The notes: generated from the letters alone by a model not told the origin. Counted from the stretch's first letter, positions 27,132-37,186 are shown. The stretch is DNA of 64,000 nt from Metasolibacillus fluoroglycofenilyticus (GCF_003049645.1 NZ_PYWK01000001.1:1705487-1769486), one strand, 5' to 3'. Made by a program: numbers and translations.

Positions 27132-28298
27132 TTAAGCTTTATTGTTTCTTTTGTTTATTGCAAAAACAGTAAGTAATAATGCAGCGATTAAAATGATATA
27201 AATGGCTTTCGTATACAAATGACTTCGTGTTATATCGTAAATGAAGCCGATTAATAAAGGGATGATTGCACTCATCATAAAGCCCCCTGACATTACCATC
27301 GAGCTCCATGCATTTGCCTCCTCATTATTACGCGCTTCATTTAATGGAAGTGTTAATGCGAGTGGAAATAAACCACCTAGTGTCACTCCTAACAGCATCG
27401 CCCCTCCCCAAATCGCACTATTTGTACTGATAAATAAGCAGCTAGCCCCAATACCACCGACTGCTAGTAATATAAATAGCCAAAAAATCGTGCTTGGATA
27501 TTTCGCGAGTGCGCTCGGCAATAGCGCATTGGTTGTTAGTTGAACGAGTGACATCACTGTTAAAACGGCCCCTGCTGTGACAATTGAAAATCCATGTGCT
27601 ATCGCAACAGGCGCTAGCCAAGTTGTTAGTGAAAAGAATAGTGATGCTTGCAAACCAAAAAATAATAATAAAAGCCACGCTTTTTTTGTCTTCCACGGAT
27701 TACGAATTTCTAACGACAGTGCAGCAAATAACGTTGCTCCCTCATCCCGCTTTATCGCAAATAACCAAAAAACGATTGCGATAATAGCAAGGATGCCCCA
27801 AATACCTAAAGCGATTGGCCATTCCTCGAAATATTTATAAAAAACAGCAGTAAAGCCTGCGCTTAATGCTGCCCCTGCCCCCATCGCCAAGGAATAAATG
27901 CTCACAACTGCAGCTACCTTATGCGGAAAGTATAATTTAATAAAGGTATTGAGCATCGGGCTAATAATGGCAATGGCGAAGCCGACTAGCAAGCTTGTTA
28001 TAAGTAACATGCTGTAGCTTGCTGCAAACATACGAATAAATGTCGCAACACCAATTAAGGCAACGAGCATAGTAACCGCTAAACGATAGTCAAAGCGCCT
28101 TTGCATAGGTACGGCAAGCGGTGCAAATAATCCCATACAGAAAATAGGAATTGCCGTTAATAAGCTTACCTGTGTGCTTGAAATAGATAAATCCGTGCGA
28201 ATGCTATTCAATACTGGTCCAATTGATGTAATCGAAGGGCGCAAATTTAATGCTACGATAAAAATCGCAATGATAATCAAAACATCTTTCCACTTCAC
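27132..28298 (-). CDS. MFS transporter, CynX/NimT-like
   Basis: 388 aa, about 12 membrane segments, GTG start 7 bases after GAGG. ALNLRPSITSIGPVL at the N-terminus, LTAIPIFCMGLFAPLA and the PMLNTFIKLYFPHKVAAVVSIYSLAMGAGAALSAG stretch are typical of the cyanate/2-nitroimidazole (CynX/NimT/YycB) branch of MFS. The substrate is not predictable; no cyanase gene is nearby. Confidence 0.9.
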   Translation of the reverse strand: MKWKDVLIIIAIFIVALNLRPSITSIGPVLNSIRTDLSISSTQVSLLTAIPIFCMGLFAPLAVPMQRRFDYRLAVTMLVALIGVATFIRMFAASYSMLLITSLLVGFAIAIISPMLNTFIKLYFPHKVAAVVSIYSLAMGAGAALSAGFTAVFYKYFEEWPIALGIWGILAIIAIVFWLFAIKRDEGATLFAALSLEIRNPWKTKKAWLLLLFFGLQASLFFSLTTWLAPVAIAHGFSIVTAGAVLTVMSLVQLTTNALLPSALAKYPSTIFWLFILLAVGGIGASCLFISTNSAIWGGAMLLGVTLGGLFPLALTLPLNEARNNEEANAWSSMVMSGGFMMSAIIPLLIGFIYDITRSHLYTKAIYIILIAALLLTVFAINKRNNKA

Positions 28299-28478
28299 TC
28301 AAATTCCTCATTTCCTTAACGACTCTCTTAGTAAGTTAAGCATAAACTTTACGTCATTTCTACTCGCTATCATTTTTACTTCTTCATTTCTTTTATTTCT
28401 AAGTTGCGTTATAATAGAAAGTATTGTGTACAAATAAGAGCATTATGCTCGCTGTTTAATTTGAAGGAGGAAGCTTAC

Positions 28479-30083
28479 ATGATTCAAGTAAGTGGTGTTG
28501 GTTTACGTTATGGCGATCGTAAACTATTTGAAGACGTAAATATTAAATTCACACCTGGGAACTGTTACGGTTTGATTGGTGCGAATGGTGCTGGAAAATC
28601 AACGTTTATAAAAATTTTAGCTGGTGATATCGAGCCGCAAGAAGGCCATGTATCAATGGGCAAGGACGAGCGTTTATCGGTATTAAAGCAAAATCATTTT
28701 GAATACGATGAATATACAGTTTTAGATACTGTCATTATGGGTAATAAACGCCTTTATGAAGTAATGAAGGAAAAAGACGCTATTTATGCAAAGGAAGAGT
28801 TTTCAGATGAAGATGGCATGCGTGCTGCGGAACTTGAAGGTGAATTTGCAGAAATGAATGGTTGGGTAGCGGAATCAGATGCGGCAACGCTATTAAATGG
28901 CTTAGGCATCGGTGACGATATTCACTATTCAAAAATGGCTGACTTAGAAGGTGCTGAAAAGGTCAAAGTGTTACTTGCACAAGCATTGTTCGGTGAGCCA
29001 GATGTATTATTACTTGACGAGCCGACCAACCACCTTGACTTAAAGGCAATTCAATGGCTAGAGGAATTTTTAATTAACTTTGAGCATACAGTTATCGTCG
29101 TCTCGCATGACCGTCATTTCTTAAATAAAGTATGTACGCATATTGCAGACCTTGACTTTGGTAAAATCCAATTATACGTTGGTAACTATGATTTCTGGTA
29201 TGAATCAAGTCAACTAGCTCAAAAAATGATGTCCGATCAAAATGCGAAAAAAGAAGAAAAAATTAAAGAATTAAAAGAGTTTATCGCTCGTTTCTCTGCA
29301 AACGCATCGAAATCGAAGCAAGCAACTTCACGTAAAAAAATGTTAGATAAAATCGAGTTAGATGATATTCGTCCATCTAGCCGAAAATATCCATTTATCA
29401 ACTTCCAAATCGGACGCGACATCGGCAATGATGTGCTAACGGTTGAAGGGCTTTCTGCTTCCTTGGACGGTGAAATATTATTCAAAGACCTTCGTTTCTC
29501 AATGAATAAAGAGGACAAAATTGTCTTCCTAGGTAGCCCAAATGCCAAAACGGCATTATTTGATATTTTAACAGAAAATGCGGAGCCAGAAAGCGGTACA
29601 TTCAAATGGGGTGTCACAACATCTCAAAGCTATTTTGAAAACGACCATGATAAATACTTCACTGGTACTGAAAAAACATTGGTTGATTGGTTACGCCAAT
29701 ACTCACCAGAGGACGAAACGGAAAGCTTCTTACGCGGCTTCCTAGGTCGTATGCTATTCTCAGGTGAAGAAGTGAAAAAATCCCCTTCTGTTTTATCAGG
29801 AGGCGAAAAAGTTCGTTGTATGCTATCAAAAATGATGCTAGCTAACTCTAATGTATTAATTTTAGATGAGCCGACGAACCATTTAGACCTTGAGTCTATT
29901 CAAGCGCTAAACGAAGGTTTAATTCGCTTTAAAGGGGCTATGTTATTCACATCACATGACCACCAATTCATCCAAACAATTGCCAACCGCGTAATTGAAA
30001 TTCGCGAAGATGGGTCAATTTTAGATAAGCAATTAACATACGACGAATTCCTTGAATGGAAAGATAGCCAAGGTTTAAACTAG
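28479..30083 (+). CDS. ABC-F family ATPase, YkpA/YbiT-like
   Basis: 534 aa; ATG 28479 follows TTTGAAGGAGGAAGC. Two ABC cassettes with no membrane part. NBD1: GANGAGKST, LEGAEKVKVLLAQAL, LLLDEPTNHLD. Linker with Lys-rich helices (240-300). NBD2: GSPNAKTALF where Walker A normally reads GxxGxGKST, but signature LSGGEKVRCMLSKMM and ILDEPTNHLD are intact. ABC-F proteins act on the ribosome. The poor second Walker A suggests altered ATP use, unless it is normal for this subfamily. A TATAAT at 28410 is a likely -10. Confidence 0.92.
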   Translation: MIQVSGVGLRYGDRKLFEDVNIKFTPGNCYGLIGANGAGKSTFIKILAGDIEPQEGHVSMGKDERLSVLKQNHFEYDEYTVLDTVIMGNKRLYEVMKEKDAIYAKEEFSDEDGMRAAELEGEFAEMNGWVAESDAATLLNGLGIGDDIHYSKMADLEGAEKVKVLLAQALFGEPDVLLLDEPTNHLDLKAIQWLEEFLINFEHTVIVVSHDRHFLNKVCTHIADLDFGKIQLYVGNYDFWYESSQLAQKMMSDQNAKKEEKIKELKEFIARFSANASKSKQATSRKKMLDKIELDDIRPSSRKYPFINFQIGRDIGNDVLTVEGLSASLDGEILFKDLRFSMNKEDKIVFLGSPNAKTALFDILTENAEPESGTFKWGVTTSQSYFENDHDKYFTGTEKTLVDWLRQYSPEDETESFLRGFLGRMLFSGEEVKKSPSVLSGGEKVRCMLSKMMLANSNVLILDEPTNHLDLESIQALNEGLIRFKGAMLFTSHDHQFIQTIANRVIEIREDGSILDKQLTYDEFLEWKDSQGLN

Positions 30084-30241
30084 TCCATCTATTCATATGA
30101 TAATCGCTCAAAACATTGATATAACGGCTTTTTTAAACAATTGATAATTTATTTACTATCCAAACACCTCTATATAAAATCGTTCTATTTGGGGACGAAT
30201 TGGGGAGATTTTAGGGCATATCAAACGGGCAGTTATAAGGT

Positions 30242-30278
30242 AAAAAAGGCTTCTCTCTCAATGGAGAAGTCTTTTTTC
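30242..30278 (+). terminator. intrinsic terminator downstream of the ABC-F gene
   Basis: AAAAAAGGCTTCTC and GAGAAGTCTTTTTT; T run present. The 160 bases between stop and hairpin hold no gene. Confidence 0.7.
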
Positions 30279-30494
30279 ATGACAACAATTTCAAAAGATA
30301 TCTTCCATCGTCATATTGGGTATTCGCCATTATAGTTGGGAAACCTCCCCTTCAATCTCCTTTTTAGCCAATTATAAGCATCTATAAATTCTGGATAGAT
30401 AAACTCGGGCTTCCCTATCAAACAACTTTCATCCGGTATTTCCTTCCATTTATCCTCTGAATGTTGATTAGTGTTAACCTAAAATTATCACGTC

Positions 30495-30745
30495 CTGTGA
30501 GAACGGTTAACTGACCTGCATCACGTAGGCTTCCTTCTAAATTTGTGACATCCACCGAAAGCTTTCGATGTGGGCCACTCAGTCGTTATCTCAGATTGCG
30601 ATGTTCTTAGACTGAGTTCCTATGATTCATTCTGACACCTATAGAGACGGGAGTCTTCTGTACCTGTCGCCTTACTATCGGTACAAATAAAATTTATCGC
30701 TACGCTTGCCGCACAAAAAACATTGCTGAAAGAAGCTAAAAAACC
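30495..30745. repeat. dispersed intergenic repeat, long copy
   Basis: TTAACTGACCTGCATCACG, AAATTTGTGACATCCACCGAAAGC and the right end GCTGAAAGAAGCTAAA. Shares order and strings with the copies at 2.75 and 59.3 kb. The 30084-30861 gap has no other feature except two terminators. Confidence 0.55.
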
Positions 30746-30821
30746 AAAATGTTGGGCAATGTCCTACATAAATGAAACTGTAGAAGTGACACCACCAGAA
30801 GTCTTGCATTGTATTTTGCCC

Positions 30822-30857
30822 AAAAAAACTTGAAAGAAACATCCTTTCAAGTTTTTT
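30822..30857 (-). terminator. terminator of the Ig-repeat SLH gene
   Basis: AACTTGAAAG and CTTTCAAGTT with A and T tracts on both sides, 5 bases from the stop. Confidence 0.8.
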
Positions 30858-30861
30858 CTTT

Positions 30862-33552
30862 TTACTGTTTTTGCATAATCCGATATAAAAATGCGACAAA
30901 CTGCGCTCTTGTGACAGGCTCGTTTGGTCTGAAATAGCCGCTATCACCGAGTGTAATTCCTTCGCGCTCTAGCGTCGCAATATAACCAGCACTCCAATGG
31001 GAGCTAGCCACATCTGCAAAGGAACTTGTGCCTTCTGGTGTTAGGTCAAGCACGCCAACAAGCACTTTGGCTAATTGCGCTCTCGTCATTTTCTCTGCTG
31101 GGAGAAACGCACCATTTGCCCCGTCTATAATGCCTGCTTGTTGCAATGTTTGGATTGCCTCATAATAAGGGTGTGTGGACGGTACATCCGAGAAACCATC
31201 TGCTTCTCTCACTGCATCTAGTGAAAATACTCTTGTTAGTAACACTGCCACATGCATACGACTAATCGGAGCATTCGGACGGAAAGTACCATCTTCAAAG
31301 CCTTGGATAATACCAATGGCTGTCAGTTCCTCAATCATCTCTTTTGCCCAATGTCTTTCTACATCATGAAATGGCACGATTGACTTTGGTGGCTGTGAGG
31401 GTTCAGGTTCCTCTATAGGTATTGCTGTCCATTTTGCATAGAGCGAAATATTTTCTCGCAAAATCGTTTCCTCTACCCATCGTTTTGTCAATGCCTCATC
31501 TTGATACCAACCTTCAAAGCGATAGCCCTCCCTTATTGGCACAGGTAAATCGCCAACTTTTGTATGAGAGCTTATGTCGATTGGTGCTATCGCTGTGCCA
31601 CCGTTCGTATGCAATGTAATAGTTAACGCATTGACTGCTGTTCCTGTTGAACCTGGTACATCAATAGTCGAATTATTACCATGCACCATTTTTATAGTAA
31701 CTGTAATTACTTCCTCATCTGTTAATGAGCCATCACTCACCTTTACTGTAAAGGTATACTCTTTCAAGCTTTGAGTTGTTGATGGTGTCCATGTAAACAC
31801 ACCTGTCGTTGCGTCAATGCTTGCTCCTGTTGGTGCACCTACTAAGCTGTAGGTTAATGAATTTTCGGGTAAATCAACATCCGTTGCGCTTGCTGTAAAC
31901 GTAAGCAAGCTTCCTTCATCTACTGTTTTATTGCCGATAGCTGCTAGCACGGGCGCTGTGTTTACTTCATTAACTGTAACAGTAATACTTTCTTCGTCTG
32001 TTAACGCTCCATCACTTACTCGTACTGTGAATGTGTAACTGGCTGGACCTTGTGCTTCTGTCGGTGCCCATGTAAACACACCTGTCATTGCATTGATGCT
32101 TGCTCCCGTTGGTGCACCTACTAAGCTGTAGGTTAATGAATTTTCGGGTAAATCAGCATCCGTTGCGCTTGCCGTAAACGTAAGCAAGCTTTCTTCATCT
32201 ACGGTTTTATTGCTGATTGCCGCTAGTAAGGGCGCTGTGTTTACTTCATTAACTGTAACAATAATACTTTCTTCGTCTGTTAACGCTCCATCATTTACTA
32301 CTACAGTAAATGTATAGCTTCCCGGACCTTGTGCTTCTGTTGGTGTCCATGTAAACATACCTGTCATTGCGTTGATAATTGCTCCCGTTGGTGCAGCCAC
32401 TAAGCTGTAGGTCAATACAGCAGAATCTGAATCTGTTGCTGTCGCTGTAAAAGTAAGAGAAGTTCCTTCGTTGACCGTTTTATTGCCAATTGAGGCTAGT
32501 ACGGGCGCTGCGTTTACTTCATTCACTGTAACAGTAATAGTTTCTGAATCTGTTAACGTCCCATCACTTACTCGTACTGCAAAGGTATAGCTTCCTGGAC
32601 CTTGTGCTTCTGTCGGTGTCCATGTAAACATACCTGTCATTGCATTGATGCTTGCTCCTGCTGGTGCACCTACTAAGCTGTAGGTTAATGAATTTTCGGG
32701 TAAATCAACATCCATCGCGCTTGCCGTAAACGTAAGCATGCTTTCTTCATCTACCGTTTTATTGCCAATTGCAGCTAGTATGGGCGCTGCGTTTACTTCA
32801 TTCACTGTAACAGTAATACTTTCTGAATCTGTTAACGTCCCATCACTTACTCGTACTGCAAAGGTATAGCTTCCTGGACCTTGTGCTTCTGTCGGTGTCC
32901 ATGTAAACACACCTGTCATTGCATTGATGCTTGCTCCTGTTGGTGCACCTAGTAAGCTGTACGTTAATGAATTTTCCGGTAAATCAACATCCGTTGCGCT
33001 TGCTGTAAACGTAAGCAAGCTTCCTTCATCTACTGTTTTATTGCCGATAGCTGCTAGCACGGGCGCTGTGTTTACTTCATTCACTGTAACAGTAATACTT
33101 TCTTCGTCTGTTAGCATCCCATCACTTACTCGTACTGCAAAGGTATAGCTTCCTGGACCTTGTGCTTCTGTCGGTGTCCATGTAAACACACCTGTCGTTG
33201 CGTCGATGCTTGCTCCCATTGGTGCACCCACTAAACTGTAGGTTAATACAGCAGAATCTAAATCTGTTGCTGTCGCTGTAAAAGTAAGAGGAGTTCCTTC
33301 GTTGACCGTTTTATTGCCGATTGCGGCTAGCATGGGCGCTGTATTCACTGGCACTGCGGCGTATTCGATTTCAAGCTTTGGATTAATTAGAGCTAATTGT
33401 CCTACTATAGGATTTTTCATCATTTTTCCCTCATAATAAGATTGATTAGCAAAATTTTCAATTGCCCTTGCTGGTAAACTACCAAATAACGTTTGCATAA
33501 ACAAGACTGCAATCGCTATAGGAACGAGGGTTGGCTTTGTTTTTCGTTGCAT
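30862..33552 (-). CDS. large surface protein: six Ig/cadherin-like repeats, InlB-type repeat, three SLH domains
   Basis: 896 aa. Signal peptide (1-30, ...GSLPARA), a 40-residue linker, six tandem 90-94-residue modules starting N(T/A)AP(V/M/I/L)LA(A/S)I(G/S)NKTV(D/N)E and ending SxTVTVNEV (about 70-630), typical of putative-Ig/cadherin-like He_PIG repeats. One InlB-type repeat follows (LHTNGGTAIAPIDI...REGYRFEGWYQDEALTKRW...LYAKW), then three SLH modules (about 730-896: FHDVERHWAKEMIEEL, FSDVPSTHPYYEAI, FADVASSHWSAGYI). It is exported and bound to the wall polymer; probably an adhesin or stalk. The modules are nearly identical in DNA, so copy number may vary. Start after AAAGGAACAACACGT. Confidence 0.93.
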   Translation of the reverse strand: MQRKTKPTLVPIAIAVLFMQTLFGSLPARAIENFANQSYYEGKMMKNPIVGQLALINPKLEIEYAAVPVNTAPMLAAIGNKTVNEGTPLTFTATATDLDSAVLTYSLVGAPMGASIDATTGVFTWTPTEAQGPGSYTFAVRVSDGMLTDEESITVTVNEVNTAPVLAAIGNKTVDEGSLLTFTASATDVDLPENSLTYSLLGAPTGASINAMTGVFTWTPTEAQGPGSYTFAVRVSDGTLTDSESITVTVNEVNAAPILAAIGNKTVDEESMLTFTASAMDVDLPENSLTYSLVGAPAGASINAMTGMFTWTPTEAQGPGSYTFAVRVSDGTLTDSETITVTVNEVNAAPVLASIGNKTVNEGTSLTFTATATDSDSAVLTYSLVAAPTGAIINAMTGMFTWTPTEAQGPGSYTFTVVVNDGALTDEESIIVTVNEVNTAPLLAAISNKTVDEESLLTFTASATDADLPENSLTYSLVGAPTGASINAMTGVFTWAPTEAQGPASYTFTVRVSDGALTDEESITVTVNEVNTAPVLAAIGNKTVDEGSLLTFTASATDVDLPENSLTYSLVGAPTGASIDATTGVFTWTPSTTQSLKEYTFTVKVSDGSLTDEEVITVTIKMVHGNNSTIDVPGSTGTAVNALTITLHTNGGTAIAPIDISSHTKVGDLPVPIREGYRFEGWYQDEALTKRWVEETILRENISLYAKWTAIPIEEPEPSQPPKSIVPFHDVERHWAKEMIEELTAIGIIQGFEDGTFRPNAPISRMHVAVLLTRVFSLDAVREADGFSDVPSTHPYYEAIQTLQQAGIIDGANGAFLPAEKMTRAQLAKVLVGVLDLTPEGTSSFADVASSHWSAGYIATLEREGITLGDSGYFRPNEPVTRAQFVAFLYRIMQKQ
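31685..33340 (-). repeat. six tandem ~276-282 bp in-gene repeats
   Basis: Each unit encodes one Ig-like module. Long blocks such as GGACCTTGTGCTTCTGTCGG and TAATGAATTTTCGGGTAAATC recur almost unchanged in most units, so the array could expand or contract by recombination. Confidence 0.85.
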
Positions 33553-33934
33553 ACGTGTTGTTCCTTTCGATTGATTTTGTTTTTACATGGATAGATTATA
33601 CAGAGCAAAGGTTAAAATTAGGTTAAAAAAGTTTAATTTTTTATTTCGGAAAAATGATTGTGGAAGGTTATGAGAAGGAAATAATGGCTATTTCTTTTTC
33701 GTTTACACTTGATTTATATTTTGACAAAAATACTTCTGTTGGAAAACGCAGCTCAAGCGGATTTTGTTTCCTTTTCATAAAAATGTGCCTCCCTAATTCG
33801 ATCTATTTGTTGAATGGCAAGACTAACCTGTGTAAATGACTTTATTAGCTATCTAAACAACTTTATTATTTAAAAACAGTTTTTCCCCTTTTAAAATACT
33901 CCCTTCTCAAATGTCTAGCTCATGTTTCAGAAGC
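33553..33934. other. intergenic region upstream of the RNA element
   Basis: AT-rich. A 61-codon frame (33654-33839) has no ribosome binding site and an atypical composition. Nothing else is visible. Confidence 0.35.
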
Positions 33935-34046
33935 TTGATTAATTTTTTCATTCACATTAAAATTCATTGAATGGAGTCCTCTCTGTAGATGTGCAAGTCA
34001 ATTTTCCGATTGACACTTAGGCATCATACAGGAGGGGTTTTTTTCA
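33935..34046 (+). ncRNA. candidate short RNA or attenuator leader upstream of katX
   Basis: Promoter TTGATT (33935-33940), exact 17-base spacer, TAAAAT (33958-33963), so transcription would begin near 33970. It then runs into a compact nested hairpin: CCTC/GGAGG, TGTA/TACA, GATG/CATC and an inner GTCAAT TTTCCG ATTGAC (33997-34014), ending GGGGTTTTTTT at 34044. No gene precedes it on this strand, so it is either a free-standing RNA of about 75 nt or a terminating leader 105 bases before katX. Not matched by eye to a known riboswitch class. Confidence 0.5.
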
Positions 34047-34150
34047 AGTCCCCGAAAATATTTCTAACAAGAATGCTCCTTTTTATTCGTATGTCTAGTT
34101 TGTCCCAATAATGGACAATATAAAATTACTTACTAGAAAGGAGTTATATG

Positions 34151-35737
34151 ATGACTAAACAAAACGATTCGAAACATCAGCAAGATACAACTTTAACAAA
34201 TCGGCAAGGGCATCCTATTACGAACAATCAAAATTTACGAACTGTTGGTAATCGTGGTCCTGCTACACTTGAAAATTACGATTTTTTAGAGAAACTTAGT
34301 CATTTTGACCGCGAAAAAATTCCAGAACGTGTAGTGCATGCTCGTGGTGCTGGCGCACATGGTTATTTTGAAACATATGGTGTCGTTGGTGATGAGCCCA
34401 TTTCTAAATATACACGTGCAAAAGTCTTTCAAGACAAGGGGAAGAAAACACCAGTATTTGTTCGTTTCTCAACTGTAATTCATGGAGGTCATTCCCCTGA
34501 AACATTGCGAGACCCAAGAGGCTTTGCGGTAAAATTTTATACGGAGGATGGCAACTGGGATTTAGTCGGTAATAATTTAAAAATCTTCTTTATTCGTGAT
34601 GCCATCAAGTTTCCAGATATGATTCATGCCTTTAAGCCTGACCCTATTACAAATATTCAAAGTGTGGAACGCTTTTTTGATTTTTGTGCGAGCTCTCCAG
34701 AGACCTTCCATATGGTTACATTGGTATACTCACCTTGGGGCATTCCAGCGAATTATCGAATGATGCAAGGCTCTGGTGTAAACACTTATAAATGGGTAAA
34801 TAGTGAAGGAAATGCTGTGCTTGTGAAATATCATTGGGAGCCACTTCAAGGCATTAAAAATTTAACACAAAAAGAGGCAGAAGAAATTCAAAAGAATAAT
34901 TTCAATCATGCGACACAGGATTTATATGATGCGATAGAACGCGGAGAATATCCTGAATGGGAGCTCTATATTCAAATTATGGAGGACGGTCCACACCCCG
35001 AGCTTGATTTTGATCCATTGGACGATACTAAACTTTGGCCAAATGACCAATTCCCGTGGCATCTCGTTGGCAAAATGGTATTAAATAAAAATCCTGAAGA
35101 TTATTTTGCTGAGGTAGAGCAGGCCACTTTTGGCACTGGTGTACTTGTCGACGGCTTAGATTTTTCTGATGATAAAATGTTGCAAGGTCGCACATTCTCC
35201 TATTCTGATACACAGCGCCATCGCGTAGGGGCAAACTATTTACAACTTCCGATTAATGCACCGAAAAAGCATGTTGCAACAAATCAAGCCGGGGGGCAAA
35301 TGATGTATAAACGCGATTTAGCACCTGGGCAAAATCCACATATTAATTATGAGCCTTCTATGTTAAATGGCTTAAAGGAAGCAACACAAAACGGTAAAGA
35401 GTATACGCCATATATCGAAGGAAATCTTGTTCGTGAATCAATTGACCGTCAAAACAATACAAAGCAAGCTGGTGAAACCTATCGCAACTTTGAGCAATGG
35501 GAACGCGATGAGCTGCTTGCAAATTTAATACGTGATTTATCGGTCTGTCATATTGATATTCAAAATGCCATGATTGCCTTAGCAGAGGAAGCTGATGAGG
35601 AATACGGTCGTTTGCTGAAAGATGGCTTGCATAATGCACAAAACAATTCTAGTTCTTCAAAACCGCTTGGCAATATAGCAGGCACTAAAGCCCCAGAAGA
35701 TGCGATTGATAAAGGTCATAATGCAGCGCCTTATTAA
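34151..35737 (+). CDS. katX: heme catalase, KatX-like
   Basis: 528 aa; ATG 34151 sits 7 bases after AAAGGAG (another ATG at 34148 is too close). Monofunctional catalase: catalytic His in [56 protein letters not shown], Asn in that block, and heme Tyr region in [21 protein letters not shown]. The start [23 protein letters not shown] and overall length follow the Bacillus spore catalase KatX rather than vegetative KatA. A forespore promoter was not convincingly seen; a short RNA-like element lies upstream. Confidence 0.93.
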   Translation: MTKQNDSKHQQDTTLTNRQGHPITNNQNLRTVGNRGPATLENYDFLEKLSHFDREKIPERVVHARGAGAHGYFETYGVVGDEPISKYTRAKVFQDKGKKTPVFVRFSTVIHGGHSPETLRDPRGFAVKFYTEDGNWDLVGNNLKIFFIRDAIKFPDMIHAFKPDPITNIQSVERFFDFCASSPETFHMVTLVYSPWGIPANYRMMQGSGVNTYKWVNSEGNAVLVKYHWEPLQGIKNLTQKEAEEIQKNNFNHATQDLYDAIERGEYPEWELYIQIMEDGPHPELDFDPLDDTKLWPNDQFPWHLVGKMVLNKNPEDYFAEVEQATFGTGVLVDGLDFSDDKMLQGRTFSYSDTQRHRVGANYLQLPINAPKKHVATNQAGGQMMYKRDLAPGQNPHINYEPSMLNGLKEATQNGKEYTPYIEGNLVRESIDRQNNTKQAGETYRNFEQWERDELLANLIRDLSVCHIDIQNAMIALAEEADEEYGRLLKDGLHNAQNNSSSSKPLGNIAGTKAPEDAIDKGHNAAPY

Positions 35738-35867
35738 ACCCTGCCTATCGAGCTAAGGTTGATATTATCCGTTTTAGTAGTCTAAGCTTACAAACCCTTA
35801 TTTTATTTGTCTAACTTAGTGTAGACTAATCAATACTTTGATACTTTGCATAACAAACCAGCATAAT

Positions 35868-36077
35868 AGGAGCTGTCCAAAAAGCCGTGCATAGCCGGCA
35901 TTTTGGACAGTAGCGATGATGTTTCATAAAATATTGATTCATATAAACAGAGAACGCCTCCTTTAAAAATGGGATGAACATTGGCTTTAGCAGTGTTATC
36001 CCTCAGTAAAAGGGAAGCGATGAAAACATTGATTTCAATGTGGTGTCAAAACAAAATGGACTTTTCGGTCAGCTCCT
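35868..36077. mobile_element. MITE-like 210-bp element with inverted ends
   Basis: Begins AGGAGCTGTCC and ends GGTCAGCTCCT (imperfect inverted repeats). The left end also folds as CTGTCCAAAA...TTTTGGACAG. The internal part, CTTTAAAAATGGGATGAACA..TGGCTTTAGCAGTGTT..AGCGATGAAAAC, recurs at 10,786-10,916 (reverse strand). Related copies at 45,483-45,684 and 50,567-50,711. No ORF; mobility is inferred. It fills most of the katX to metallo-hydrolase gap. Confidence 0.6.
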
Positions 36078-36109
36078 TTTCAGCTTGTATACAGGAATGT
36101 GTTACGGCT

Positions 36110-36955
36110 TCAATTCACATATTTCCCTTCATTCGGTAAGGCAATTTCCTCAAAATTATTTACAAGCTTTTTAAGATTTTCTGTAAGCTCCATACCTTTC
36201 ATCGGCAAACCATGACCTGTAATCGCTACAGCAGGCTTTAATGCCTCTAGCTTTTCAATAGATGCCCGAGCAGCTTGCCAATCCGTTGTTAAATAACGCG
36301 GTGGGCCACTAATTTCTTTTTGCTGTGTCAAAACTTTATAAAGCGACTCTTGCTTAACTGTTACAAATGCATCGCCAGCTAATAAAGCTCTGTCGCTCTC
36401 TCGAAACAATGATATATGCCCTGGTGCATGCCCTGGCGTATGAATCCAGCGAAAATCTGGCATAAATGGAATCGTGCCGTCAGCAGGAATAGCTTGAATA
36501 TAGTTCCCTAATTGAATGGCTTCAGTCGGAAAAATAGGCGACATTTTTGCAACTAGCCCACTATCGACAGTAGGGTCAGGTGCTGGATAATTCTGCTTTC
36601 CAGTTAAATAAGGCATTTCCAATGGATGTGCATAGACGGGAACATCCCAATGCTTAACTAATTCGATAATTCCCCCAACATGATCAAAATGTCCATGTGT
36701 TAAAATGATTGCTTTCGGTCGGGCATTAAAGCCAAAGCGATTTTCAACAACAGAAATTATTTCATCGGCACTTTTAGGCATCCCCGCATCAATTAACACA
36801 AACTCATTTGTACTTGGATTGCTATAAAGCACAATATTAACAATTTGAATCGTATACTGATATAAATCAGCCAATACTTCAATACCTATACCACTCCCAA
36901 CAGAAGTCGCAGGAATAAATTGATAATCCTCACCATACCTTAAATTTTTATCCAT
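36110..36955 (-). CDS. metallo-beta-lactamase-fold hydrolase
   Basis: 281 aa, start after AAAGGGGGGATTTT. MBL fold with the metal motif THGHFDHVGG (about residues 85-94), then HTPGHAPGHISLF, LLAGDAFVT and GHGLPM, giving a full dinuclear zinc site. Probably a hydrolase such as a glyoxalase II-like or lactonase-type enzyme; substrate unknown. Cytoplasmic, single gene. Confidence 0.9.
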   Translation of the reverse strand: MDKNLRYGEDYQFIPATSVGSGIGIEVLADLYQYTIQIVNIVLYSNPSTNEFVLIDAGMPKSADEIISVVENRFGFNARPKAIILTHGHFDHVGGIIELVKHWDVPVYAHPLEMPYLTGKQNYPAPDPTVDSGLVAKMSPIFPTEAIQLGNYIQAIPADGTIPFMPDFRWIHTPGHAPGHISLFRESDRALLAGDAFVTVKQESLYKVLTQQKEISGPPRYLTTDWQAARASIEKLEALKPAVAITGHGLPMKGMELTENLKKLVNNFEEIALPNEGKYVN

Positions 36956-37086
36956 AAAATCCCCCCTTTAATTTGTAGGAATCAGCCTCTTACATATCAT
37001 CTTTTTCATTCACTTAAATATTAAATTATCCTGTTTATAATCATTTATACTTAGAAGCATTTTAATATTTAGGATATAAATGAAAT

Positions 37087-37148
37087 AAAAAAATCCGAGC
37101 TATTACGAAACCTTAACTTAAAGTTTCGCATCATAGTTCGGATTTTTA
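37087..37148 (-). terminator. terminator of the first cold-shock gene
   Basis: AAAAATCCGA...TCGGATTTTT with an inner CGAAAC/GTTTCG stem, just after the csp stop. Confidence 0.75.
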
Positions 37149-37186
37149 TTTAGCTAGAACGTTTTGGTTCTAGCCTATTTTCGCAA

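Noticed and set aside
30141..30335. 64-codon plus-strand frame after the ABC-F gene
   Set aside because: It spans a terminator hairpin and has no ribosome binding site.
31680..33340. CRISPR-like regular repeats
   Set aside because: Units are about 280 bp, code for Ig-like modules in frame, and lack short spacers.
33654..33839. 61-codon frame in the katX upstream gap
   Set aside because: No ribosome binding site, atypical composition, no recognisable motif.
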